Source: Daucus carota subsp. sativus (taxonomy: Eukaryota; Streptophyta; Magnoliopsida; Apiales; Apiaceae). From it: a stretch of 64,000 nt of DNA. The notes beneath the pieces are model-generated. The model was not told the origin of the DNA. It ran no database searches and worked only from the letters and a program-made list of their open reading frames with translations. The stretch spans positions 19,466,058 through 19,530,057 of the forward strand of contig NC_030388.2 of NCBI RefSeq assembly GCF_001625215.2, in the 5' to 3' direction. The position numbers were made by a program, and so were the translations under genes. Shown here in pieces: positions 49,858 to 61,437 of the stretch (its first letter is position 1; each line of letters starts with the position of its first letter).

Positions 49858-52619
49858 TACTATTAGACGTAGAATGAATTTGAAAGCGAAAGGATGAAAA
49901 GTCTCTAGCAGCCAATACTATTAGACGAGACAAATAGACAAATAGACCAGATGGAGCTTTCCAATTATAGAATATTGATGATAAGAAGAATATTTGTCAG
50001 TCCTACTCCATAGAATTTAGATAACAATGATTATCACTATTAAAGTTTATCTTACTCTGTTTATATCGGAAACATGTTCCTTATACGACTTCAGTTACCT
50101 TCACCAGAAAAGTGAATGGAGGTTCCGGTCTTTGAGACCTGAAGCCGGGAATCTGTAAATTAGTATGTTGACATCCTGACTTGTATGATGAATCTGGAAA
50201 TGTTTCAGAAGATAGTTTAATTTTTTCCAGAAATAAGAAATGTGATTAATATAATAAACTCTGCCCTTGAGGCCATAGATAGATGGATGAAAAATGGTTG
50301 TTGAAGGATGCTGACATGAACATCCATCTCAGCTGTCAGCAATTAAGAACAAGAAGTTGATAGTCTCTTGGCTACTTAAGATAAATAAAGCAGAGTCCCG
50401 GTCAATACATTAGTCTTTAATTATTGTAGCATTCGACGATGGACAAACAGAGATTAGAATATTGGTAGCATTCAAGACTTTTATCCGCTAACTTGATTAC
50501 ATAATAGTAGTTAAACTAACATTGACGAGATTGAGATGTGCATGCAAGAACGTATGTTGTATCAATGGAAAGCTATTAAACGTAATTCTTTTAGTATATA
50601 TATGTAGATACAGCAACTATACCTGATCAATGGAAAGCACTTACTTCATTCTGTTCTGCTCCATTTTGATGCTTTTCGCCTATACAAATTTGGCAAATGC
50701 AATTGATACTATAACTGTTAATCAAACAATTAGAGATGATGATAACAGCATCATCATGTCGGCTAAAGAAACTTTTCAAATGGGATTCTTTAGCCCTGGT
50801 AATTCAAAGAGTCGGTTTTTGGGCATATGGTACAAAAATATAGCCAATCTGACTGTTGTCTGGGTTGCTAATAGAGACACGCCACTTACTGATACATCAG
50901 GCATGCTCATGATTGACGCTAATGGAGTTTTAGTACTCATTAATGGTGACAATAAAATAATTTGGTCATCCAACTCATCAAATACTGTGATGAGTCCTGT
51001 GGCACAATTGTTAGATACAGGAAATCTTGTGATCAGGTATGCGAATGACAGTTATCCTGAAGATTTCCTCTGGCAGAGTTTTGATCACCTTGGCGATACT
51101 ATTCTACCAGGCAATTACACATATGGAGTCTATCTCATATTCTGGAAAAGCCCGGATGATCCATCTCCAGGCAATTACACATATGGAGTCTATCTAAAAG
51201 GATATCCACAGCGAGTTGTATGGAAAGGTTCAGCTATGAGATTCAGGTTTGGACCATGAAATGGTGTTCAGTTTGGTGGCAAGTCGAATTTGATGCAGAA
51301 TATGGTTTTCACATATGATGTTGTGTCTGACGAAAAGGATTTGTATTACATGTTTAAACTTCTCAATAGTTCTGCTGCGATGAGAATGATCTTAAATTCA
51401 GACGGAGATCTAAAAATTCTTACCCGGACTAACAATATGCAAGGTTGGGATAACACTGTGACTCTACCAACAGATAAATGCGACGACTTTGCTTTATGTG
51501 GGGCATATGGTATTTGTAACATTACTGAGAAAACTTACGGACGTGACATTGTGGGTTTTGGATGGGTTTGAGCCAAAATTTTCAGAAAAATGGAGGTTAG
51601 CTGATCATTCTGATGGTTGTGTTCGCAAATCTAAGTTGTTGTGTGGGAATGAAGATAGTTTTCAGAGTTACTCCAATCTCAAATTTCCAGACACTCAAAA
51701 TTCATGGTTTGATCGAAGTCTGACCCTAGAGGAATGTGCAGCTAAGTGCTTGAAGAACTGTTCATGCACAGCATATGGAAATATTGATGTAAAAGAAGGT
51801 GGAAGTGGATGCTTATTGTGGTTCGGTGACCTGCTTGATATTAGAGAATATCTGGGAAATGTTCAAGATCTTTATGTAAGAAGGGCTGCTGGAGAATTAG
51901 GTGAGTAAAATTAGTCCACTTAATGTTTATAATATCAGTTTAGATTATGATTTTGTTCTAAAATTTCATATGCACAGGAAGAAGTACAATTAGAAGAGCA
52001 AAGAAGCCGCTGTGGATTATTATCATTGCTGTATTAGTTGTAGTAACAGTATTCCTAAGCCTGTTTATATCAACTGTGTATAAAAAACGAACTCTGAGAA
52101 AAAAAGGTAAGCCAATAATTTACTGATATTAACTCTTTAGCTTCTCAGCACACCAGTGACTTTCATCATGTAGGAAAATATTGTAATTTGTTATTTCTGT
52201 TTTTGTCATTACACAAGTATTAGAGTGTCCTTTTGTTCCCCATTTCTCAGGAAAATTTGGATTTAACGTACAAGGTGAATCAACACATAATAGTGAGAAG
52301 AAAGGTCTGGAATTACCATTGTTTGACTTGGTAACAATTGCTGAAGCAACCAACGATTTCTCGGAAAACAATAAGCTTGGAGAAGGCGGCTTTGGACCTG
52401 TTTACATGGTAATTATATTGATTTACTTATGTTCTGATGAAACATATATTAAGAGTATTTTAGTAACGCAAAATGATCATTATGTTGTTGGAAAAGATAC
52501 CAAGATAGTTATTTTAATTCACTAGCTAGTTTGAATTATACTCTGTCTAGAACAGAGTATTGTCATACAATCATTATATGATGTTAGATTCCATGCACAC
52601 TATTGAATTTTTTTAGTAG

Positions 52620-52830
52620 AAGATATAAGTACTTTATTGTTAAGTGGGTGTCTAACCCAAGTCCCACGTCATAAACATAAAGAAGATTCGTCTTAATTAT
52701 AACCCGTCAAAACAACTCCATTAATATGAGACTTTTTGGGAGGAGTCCAAAAACAAACTCGTCCACGGGCGAGACGGACAATATCATACTAACATGGAGT
52801 TCATGGGTATTGCATGGCCCAACACTTAAC
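52620..52830. repeat. Unclassified repeat in S-receptor kinase intron 3
   Basis: Contains CCCAAGTCCCACGTC, GAGACTTTTTGGGAGGAGTC, CGGACAATATCATAC and GGCCCAACACTT. This phrase order is common in the terminal repeats of some plant LTR elements. No partner repeat is seen here, so it may be a solo terminal repeat; classification is uncertain. Confidence 0.4.
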
Positions 52831-53976
52831 TCAGTTAAAAAAGTACTTTTATCTATGTAACTATGTAATAAATCTGCTAATGTGAATATGTCAATAAAAG
52901 AATAAGTGTAAAATGTTTTTTTTTTTTTTTTTTTTTGCCGCGAAGTGTAAAATGTTTAATAATTAAATATATGAATTAAATCCATAATCATTAGTAAATA
53001 CCTTAAGTCCATATGAAAGTAACGTAACTTGTTTCAGGGAATTTTGGCGGAAGGAACAGAAATAGCAGTAAAAAGGCTCTCGAAGACTTCTAAACAAGGA
53101 CTAGACGAGTTCAAGAATGAGGTTTTATGTATTTCTGAACTTCAACACCAAAATCTTGTGAGGCTTCTGGGATGCAGCATTGACGAAGGAGAGATGCTAC
53201 TGATTTACGAATACATGCCCAACAAAAGCCTTGATTTCCATATATTCAGTACGACAATCCTCAGAACATTTTCAGTCATCTCTCGTACTTAAACTTTTTT
53301 ATCTATAATAGTGTCATAAATTAGACTCTATTATTGTTTGAAAGTATATCAGAAAAATTTATTTACTTACAAATAAATGCAGTTGACTAACTTAGGTTAC
53401 TAATTTGACAGACAAGGAACGAAGCAGATCTCTGGATTGGCCAAAGCGCTACAACATTATATATGGGATAGCTAAGGGCCTTCTCTATCTTCACCAAGAC
53501 TCTAGGATACGGATCATCCATAGAGATCTCAAAGCTGGGAATATACTACTCGACCATGAGATGAATCCGAAAATCTCAGACTTTGGCACCACTAAGAGTT
53601 TCTGGGGAAGTGAAAGTGAAGCAAATACAACAAGAGTTGTCGGAACATTGTAAGACACTTTATAACAATTCAACATTTCATTTTCATTGATTGAAGCTGA
53701 TATGTCTCTCAATTTTGTGGATTCTCTGCAGCGGCTACATGTCTCCAGAGTATGCACTAGATGGAATTTTCTCTTTTAAGTCTGATGTTTATAGCTTTGG
53801 GGTATTAGTGCTAGAAATTATAAGTGGAAAGAGAATGAAAGGTTTTTACCAACCGGATCCCAACCTTAATCTTCTTGGCCAGGTAAGCTAAGTATTTAAC
53901 AATTTAAAAAGTAAATTATCGCATAATTACAAACAAGCCAATAACTGCGTTCATAGTCTAACTACTAACTGAACCG

Positions 53977-54248
53977 AGAAAAGGTCTCAAAAGTCACTAT
54001 TTTAAGCCAAGTGGACCTTAATGCCATTTTCTGGAAAAATTGCACAGCCCAGCTGTCACTTGAAGACATAACTTAAAGTTGCGTTTTGATTTTTATGAAG
54101 AAAGCACAACTTGAAATTGCATTTTCAGCTCAGTTGCGTTTCTATAAACACAACACGAAGTTGCGTTGAAGTGACAGTTGGGGTCATTTTTTCTGAAAAT
54201 GACAATAGAGGTTTTTTGCTTCTAAATAGTGACATTGGAGGCCAACAC
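53977..54248. mobile_element. MITE in S-receptor kinase intron 6, same family as the CCC1 intron 1 element
   Basis: The left end AGAAAAGGTCTCAAAAGTCA and the right end, read in reverse complement, GTGTTGGCCTCCAATGTCAC match the right and left ends of 7,811-8,105. It is thus inserted in the opposite orientation. Internal blocks (AAGTTGCGTTTTGA, CACAACTTGAA, CAACACGAAGTTGCGTT) are shared. Confidence 0.72.
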
Positions 54249-54794
54249 CCAACTCAACATCTAGCAAATAGTACTATAAATATTGAGTATTACTTTTGAA
54301 CAAAGTGACTACAACTTATAAACTTTAGCATACTCCGTATTTGCTCTAATGATTCGATTTTAAGCTGGCTTATGGTTCTATTAATGAATCGATAAATGTC
54401 TACAATAAGCATTTAACAAGTGGATTGAACACTGAGACTTTTAGAATACTGCTAATATTTCATGATACAACATCTTTTAATGTATCATATTGAATTATTC
54501 ATTTAAGCTTGGAGACTCTACAAAGAGGAAAAGTTTCTGGACATAATTGATGATGTGATCCTAGCGTGGTGCAATCACTTCGATGTGTATCGCACTATTC
54601 AAATTGCACTATTGTGTGTACAACCGTTCCCAGAAGACAGACCAAGCATGGCTGTGGTGTCTCTCATGTTAAGTAGTAAATGTGAGGTACCTGAGCCTAA
54701 CCAGCCTGGTTTTTCCACAGAGAGTAAACTTCTTGATTCAGATTCTTCATCCTCTTTGATATCTGAACATTTTTGTTCAGAATTTAGTATCTGA

Positions 54795-55318
54795 GCTCCC
54801 TCTAGCTGGATTTCCTGGATTTCAAAATTTAGTAGTTATTTTGTTCAGATAAAAAATTTCAGTTTAAAACTAATAAGAATTTCTTCTGTGGCCAACTGAT
54901 CCGTTAAAAGTTAGGGATGTATAATGGTAACCCCCGCTATCCCGGCTAGCAAAATTTTTGCATTATATATGCCGCATATAATTTTTATTTTTGTATAGTA
55001 TAATTATAGTGAATTTAGCAAAAGTACCACTTTTTTTAAGTTTTTTTTAGAGTAAATGACACTTTGCACCCACTATGTTATACCGTTTTTTCGTTTTGGT
55101 CTTAAAGTTTTTTTTTTTTTGCAGAACACAACCCATAGTTTTAATTTTGCTTCGATTTGCGCCCTTTGACCGCCTCCCGTTATATTTGCTGTAATTTCCT
55201 AACTCTAACGGCTCTAATCGATGTTTATCCTCATTATAAACATAATAACCCTAAGACTTATACATAGTCAGACACACACCCCCCCCCATATATCTACATC
55301 TTTCTTGGTGAAAAATCC
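54795..55318. other. Intergenic DNA
   Basis: Stop-rich. GAGTAAATGACACTTTGCAC at about 55,031 begins a phrase often seen in dispersed plant repeats, but no element borders are visible. Confidence 0.4.
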
Positions 55319-55560
55319 ATGGCTAGAAAGTGCTTCTGTAGGAAATGAGCGGCTCAACAAACGGCGTGGACCACCGCAAATGTTGGGCAAAGATTCTGGA
55401 CATGTCCAGATCGATGTTGTAACTATTTTCGGTGGATAGATCCCCTTTGTGTGCACGTGCTCAAGCAATCATTCCTGGTCTTATAAGAAGGATTAACATT
55501 CTTGAGGGTGAAAAAAGAGATGGAGAAGAAATGGAGAGGCTTGCTGTTGGCGATGTAGAA
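55319..55560 (+). pseudogene. GRF-type zinc finger protein fragment
   Basis: From ATG at 55,319 one frame reads MARKCFCRK, a stop (TGA at 55,346), then AWTTANVGQRFWTCPDRC and NYFRWIDP. The next part continues in another frame as LCARAQAIIPGLIRRINILE followed by a charged tail. The pattern C-x-C, W(T)xxNxGxRFxxCP, FxWxDPxxC and a trailing helix is the plant zf-GRF family. With a nonsense codon and a frameshift near 55,443, this short copy is dead. Such domains are often carried by transposon-related genes in plants. Confidence 0.72.
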
Positions 55561-55594
55561 AAAAATTTGGTTGTAGCAAGGCACTGTTGCTGCT

Positions 55595-55830
55595 ACGATT
55601 TTACTATTTTTAAAAATATTTGCAAAAATAATAATTTTTTAGAAAATATTTGCAAAAATGATCTACAACTAGATGTAACGAGATGCAACTTCAGTTAATG
55701 GGCGGCGCATGAATTACAAGTATGGTTGCATGTGGTTACAAACATTATTTTTGCAAATATTTTTAAAAATTTGATATTTTTTGCAAAATTTGAAAAGATA
55801 TAGTATTTTTGCAAAAAATATTTTGGACTT
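55595..55830. repeat. AT-rich inverted repeat, possible foldback element
   Basis: TTTTTAAAAATATTTGCAAA near 55,609 is mirrored by TTTGCAAATATTTTTAAAAA near 55,751, with further TTTGCAAAAATA blocks at 55,620, 55,649 and 55,808. The spacing and symmetry suggest a small foldback element. No coding capacity. Confidence 0.5.
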
Positions 55831-57844
55831 GGGTATTTATAAGAAAACCTCTATATTATATTTCGACACTAAAATGGTTTATTCAGAAAAACAATTAAAG
55901 TAATTTATCTACGTATCTAAATTAAAGCGGAATATATATTAAATTAAAATCCAAATAAGTGCAAAATGCCATTGGATATGAGAATAAATATTATAAAATA
56001 TATACCAGAAAATTCTAGTGAGTCCTTTGAATTCTAGAATTTACCTACATATCTAGATCTTTCTATTGAATCCTATATAAAGCCTTTTACCAGATCATTT
56101 GTGATCAAGTACTTTTAAGCAATGCTTTTTATATAAAATCCAGTACTTTTTCTAAATATTTGAGTTGTGTGAGTTTGAGTGCGATCCTGTCAAACAATAT
56201 ACATAGTACAATTTTGTTTGTAATTATTCAATTGGAAACACCAATTTAGGATTGTTATTCACTCAACATAATTGCTTTAATAGTGATCTGCGATGAGGGC
56301 TTGATTCTTTGATGGAGATAATTAATTCCTCTCATCTCATCAGAATAAGTAAATCTCATTTTAGGTTGAGTAATTAAAACTGTACAAGAGCTTGTGAGTA
56401 TCAAATCGCTTATATCATATAGTCCAACTTGAATTAATTTAAATCGGCGTTTCCTCACTTCATTTGATGTTTGCCTAATAATTGGAGAATTCGGCCGAAA
56501 CTGGGACAAACGAGGGAGAAACTGTCATGCCCTCCTAACATCTATTTTTGCTCCGTTTTCAGGTCGGTCTCAAATCGAGCTTTTAAGGGCTATTTCGAAT
56601 TCGGCTACACGCTATATCCCTAATGGGCCTCTCTTCCGTCAATCTCACCCTAATGAGCTTAGTAAGATGGGCCTCCAACATGAGAACTCCTTTTTTAAGG
56701 TAACTAGTAATTAATTCTCCATTATCACATTATTTAACTTATTATTGTTCATCATATATACTTGCCATAATATTTGATGTTTATCGAACACATTCATTTC
56801 TAGTATAATCATATCTTATTTTCATCGCTCATTCTCAATGGTCTCCATCTCAATTAATGTCATGCTCATACCTCTCCTAGACTACATGTAATATAATTAA
56901 ATTCACCACAACTCCCTCAATATCTCTCACACAAATTAAGTTACCACAATAATAGTATACCAACAAGTTAAATGCTTTCATTATTTAGATTTTTGACACA
57001 TTTCTTTGTTTTGTAAAATTCTCCTCTAATAAACTTACAAAGTTCTTGGTATTGAGATATAATTAAGTCGTCCCAACTATATTTTAAAATGTTTCACACA
57101 TGGACACAGTTATATAAGATATATTATTATCCTAATAGATGGATAACTCGTTCATTATATTTTATTGAATTCAGCCAAAAGAAATTAATGTATAAAAAGT
57201 TTAAACGTTTCAATATAAATCGTATTAAAAAAAATTATGAGTTTAAAATGATTGTACAAAGTACGTGGATTTTTCTTCATTTAAATTTTGAATTGTTTTG
57301 GATATTAATAAATTTTTGAATAATAAAAAGTGAGAAGGTGGATTAAATACTTTGTATAAGAATATGGGATTAACCAAGTTCTCATGCATTAGAATGACGC
57401 AGTAGTGTTAGTGTGCCTTGACATGAGTGTTGTTATTATGTTACCTTTGGATTTTTGCTATAAATTTTAATTAAATTACTTTTATTTATAATTGTAGAAA
57501 ACAATGAAGAAAATGCTCCACCGATTTGATTTTCGGCCTATTCTCCATTGACATACATTTTTGAGGTAACGTCTCTTCATATTTATGAAATCCATTGATT
57601 TTAGAGAAGATAAGAAATATTTTCTACATAGTACCAACATTTTCCATGGATCTGGATGTGTTTGCCTTGGAGATTCGGTTGTTAAGGCGGGGCATTGGAT
57701 CGATCAATTTTAATGGGATACTGCATTAGTTTATGCATGACCATGGGATGGTCGCTTTTGACCCCTATTTCAGTTACAATTTGAATCATAATTCCAATAC
57801 TCCCTCAGTCCCTCTTGATTCGAAATTGTAAATTTATTCAAAAT
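55831..57844. other. Intergenic DNA, no gene seen
   Basis: AT-rich. I found no recognisable coding similarity, RNA gene or element border in this 2 kb stretch. Confidence 0.5.
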
Positions 57845-57953
57845 TTAAAAAGAGATTAAAATAAGAAACCTTCAACCAAGAAAAAAATTGTAGTGTCTCA
57901 CTTTGCCTCCCCCTCTCACCCTATAATAATATCCCAAATCTAATACTATACAA

Positions 57954-58615
57954 TCTATACTATACTATAAAAAGGCAACATGGGTATAATTTGTAGTCGT
58001 ACAGAATTTTGGTTTGGTACTCTCCTCTAAAACTAAAAGTCTACAGATATCTATTAAACAATTTCATATACTAAAAACACTCCTTATGTATATTAATATC
58101 TTTTTAAATATAATTTATAATTAGTTGAATAAAAATGAAAACTACTGTTAATAACATATATTAATATTAAAAAAATACTTATAAATAAATGTATAACTAA
58201 TTATAAATATACAATTTTGAATATCTTTTGTCTAAAATACATATAAATAATTGAAGACGCTATTTTTTAATTATAACGTATTCTACTAGAAATTTAACTC
58301 CAACGTGTTCAAATTCATTACAAACACGAACCATTACGTAACATATGACGATATATGAGATACGAAAAATTTGATTTAAAATTAATTGAATAATAAACTG
58401 TCACATATTAGTATCAGAAAAATATTTATCAAATACATAATAAATTGTAAAAGCTAAATTTCCGTTAGAAGATATATAATTAGTTGGTTAATATAATTTA
58501 ATTAAAATCCAATTCATTAATACTAAAATACTAATAAGATGGTGTTAAGATCTAAATTATAATTAATAAATATGAATTATATACCCGCCCGTGCTTTGCA
58601 CGGGTTAAAGGCTAG
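57954..58615 (+). mobile_element. Complete non-autonomous Helitron, 662 bp
   Basis: Begins TCTATACTATACTATAAAAA and ends with the hairpin CCCGTGC-TTT-GCACGGG, then TTAAAGG and CTAG. It sits exactly between A and T. The sister spacers read ATACTATACAATAATAATAA without it, and the flanks here are ATACTATACAA and TAATAATAA, so the insertion is precise with no target duplication, as expected for Helitrons. No coding capacity. Confidence 0.95.
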
Positions 58616-58823
58616 TAATAATAATATCTGATCCTATATCTAATAATAAAAGTATTTTTAATATTTTATTCAGTATACAAATAGAGCTCCAAACGAAATA
58701 GGATTCTTCATCAAAATTCATAGCTTTCTTTTATCCTCGATTTACCGGCCTTTTCAATTGGATTGTTCTTATTACATCACCTCTCAATTAAATATAACTT
58801 CATAACCTTCGTGTGGGCGGTAA

Positions 58824-59203
58824 GAGCAAGCCCAATGCAATTCCCTATTTTCAACCCCTAAAATATTATATATTAATGGTTACTTAAAATATTGGGGATC
58901 AAAAAGCTATTTTGCTCCAACGGTGTTCCCTATTTGATTCCCTATATTTTAAATCTATATATATAACTCAAGGAGAGAGAAAGATTGCACTAATAAATAA
59001 CAGAAAAATAAGAAGAGATATTAGCTGGTGAAGACATGGAGCGGGTTGCTTTTTCATCCCTCAAATAAGGGATTGAACTTTCTCTCACCTAAAATTAATA
59101 GGGGATAAGGAGTTGAATTGGAGGAGCTCTTTTTGTTCTCAATCCTCAAATCTTGTCCATGTAGATCAAATATAGGTAAGGAATGGGTGCATTGGAGTTG
59201 CTC
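58824..59203. mobile_element. MITE with TAA target duplication (empty sites in sister units)
   Basis: A 380 bp insertion starting GAGCAAGCCCAATGCAATTC and ending GGTGCATTGGAGTTGCTC. Flanked by TAA at 58,821-58,823 and 59,204-59,206. Sister spacers read GGGCGGTAAGATCGTCG with one TAA. The TIR style matches the element at 35,981, so the two belong to related Tourist-like families. Confidence 0.92.
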
Positions 59204-60121
59204 TAAGATCATCGAAATACGACATGTGAAACTTAAGAGATGGGAAATAGAGTTGAACCGTGCATAGCCTAATAATTCCTATTTCTCATTTAATTTAGCT
59301 CCCAAATAGCTACCTTTTTGAGTTGGACCACAAAGTTTTGAGGAAGCTTCAAAAGTAAAATCTTGGAGAAAGTCAGTGATTGAAGAATTGAAAATGATTG
59401 AGAAAAATCACAACTGAGACTTTGTAGAACGTCCTTAAAAAGACAATGAAGTTGGATTTAAATGAGTTTGTCACATAAGTATTCTTCTAAGGGAGTAGAA
59501 CGAAGGTGGTTTTTCAATGTGTAAAAATTAATCAAACATCCTCTAATTTTTAAAAAGGATGATTGTTTTATAGTAACGGGACTATTCTAAAGATAAAAGA
59601 GACAACAATAAAAATCATAATAATGGTTCAATGTGTATTTTCTGTACTCGCACTTAACATCAAATAAAAATTGGGTACTCAGGACTTTATATTTTGATAT
59701 AGAATTGGTTGAAAAGTGCATCTTAAGTTAAGAAAGAAGTTCAACCAAATTAACACAATACATCAAATTGTCATGAATAGAAATATCCATTTATCAATTG
59801 CTCGAGTTTAGACTCCTATATTATAAATGGTGCTTTGAATAAAATTTAAGTACATATATAATATAATATGTATGTATACAAACTTGGATGGTAGATTAAA
59901 GAATGTTTGACCAAAACCGTACAATTATTCATAAATAATGATACATAATAATTAAATTTTAATAATGGTAAAGAATTTACTTAAATAATTGTAATTTAAT
60001 AATAAAATAAATAGTTACAAATTTTAACAAAAGTAAAGTATTATTTGAGATTAATTATGTCCAAATATATCAGTTCTCTACCTCAGTCCACAATTATATA
60101 TATATACTATTAGTGAGTTCT

Positions 60122-60290
60122 CACATTCACGCTTTTCTTCCATCCCCTTTTCACCCCCTGCTCACTATAGGTCTGATTTCACATTCACGCTTTTCTTCCC
60201 CTTTTCACTCCTGCTCACTATAGGTCTGATTTCACATTCACGCTTTTCTTCCATCCCCTTTTCATCCCATTCTCACAAAAGGTCTGATTT
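60122..60290 (+). repeat. Pyrimidine-rich minisatellite, 3 copies (unit 6)
   Basis: Copies begin at 60,122, 60,180 and 60,233. The middle copy is shortened by about 5 bp. Confidence 0.9.
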
Positions 60291-61437
60291 TTTTTGGACT
60301 AATTTTCACCCCTCCATTGCAATTCCTCCCACAGATCCATTACTCAAATCAACCTCAAATCAGACATCCCTCAATAAATCAATTTCAACCGCAGTCTTAT
60401 CAATTTATTTGATATTGGTCCATTGACATCAGTCCATCTTATACATTTCATTGCACTGTGAGTATGTAGATACCTTTACTTTAAAATTATATTTTTTTTA
60501 GTTAATCTTCTCATTGTTTTTAATTATTTTGTCAATTCAAATGCAAATTAGATCCATTCCTCAAATCAGACATCCACATCTGATCAATTAATTTCTCAAT
60601 TTATTTGATTTTGTTCCATTGGCGTCCATCCGTCTAATACATTTTATTACACTATGAGTATGTAGATACATTTGCTTAAACTTTATAATTTTTTAAATAA
60701 TTTTCCCAAGATTTTTAATTATTTTTGTCAATTCAAATGATAAGCATGTAAATTTTGGTCAAGTAATTTTAAGATTATCCCCTCTAATTTGTTTCTCTTT
60801 TCCCATAGTTTTAAGTATGAAGTATTAAATTTTTATTTTTGTCATCAAAGATTATATTGTCTTCTTTTTTATCCTAGTCAATTTTTTAAAATTAAAATGA
60901 AATTAATCAGTTATCAAATTTTTGGATTTAGCATTTTAAATATAATATAATATGTATAATTGTGATAATTGTGAATTTTTCATCTATAATTATTGATAAA
61001 TCTCGTGAATTATTTCATTTTGTCTAGATCTAAACAATATCATTAATTCATAAATTTACTTATTTCTTATCCATTTGAAAGTTTAAATTAATTATATTAA
61101 GTGATCTTCTTCTTCTATCACAATTTTGGACTTGCATTTTCTAATTTTGAATTTATCCTTTACAATTTGGACGGGTTGGTAGTTTTTCTAAATAAATAAG
61201 TATTATTTTTAAGTTATATATACGAATATAGATATAGATATGAATGTGTATGTATTTTTATATTGAAAGAGAGTATTTTTAAATTAATTTGAAGTAGGAT
61301 TTTGATCCATAAGATCTATGATGTTTTGAGAATTTTAATTCCTTCTTGAGATTTACTAATAAAATTGAATTAGGGATGGTAAGTTAAGATATGGTCAAGT
61401 GTATGATTTGTATTTCACTGTATAATTTCATAGGAAG

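Larger units (their letters stand above)
50630..54794 (+). pseudogene. G-type lectin S-receptor-like serine/threonine kinase, disabled
   Basis: Seven exons: 50630-51900, 51978-52106, 52251-52408, 53038-53248, 53412-53649, 53732-53882 and 54508-54794. Order: signal peptide (1-24), B-lectin domain (FFSPGNSKSRFLGIWYK, VWVANRDTPL), S-locus glycoprotein region, PAN domain (CAAKCLKNCSCTAYGN), membrane span in exon 2, then kinase ([50 protein letters not shown]). Such proteins are plasma-membrane receptor kinases. Lesions: in-frame TGA at 51,257-51,259 (GP-stop-NGVQF), a frameshift near 51,540-51,570 between CNITEK and GFEPKF, and a phase mismatch between exons 6 and 7 that suggests a lost base at about 53,881. 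The glycine-loop exon ends YM where K is usual. A 29 bp direct repeat 60 bp apart lies in exon 1 (51,107 and 51,167). The kinase frame is well kept, so inactivation seems fairly recent. Confidence 0.9.
57845..61437 (+). repeat. Array spacer and inferred promoter/leader of unit 6 (array resumes)
   Basis: Spacer homology starts abruptly at AAAAAGAGATTAAAATAAG, equivalent to about 46,488 in the unit 5 spacer, and continues to the unit 6 start codon. It is lengthened by a Helitron (57,954-58,615) and a MITE (58,824-59,203). The minisatellite is at 60,122-60,290. The inferred leader donor CACTGTGAGTATG lies near 60,467. Confidence 0.8.
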
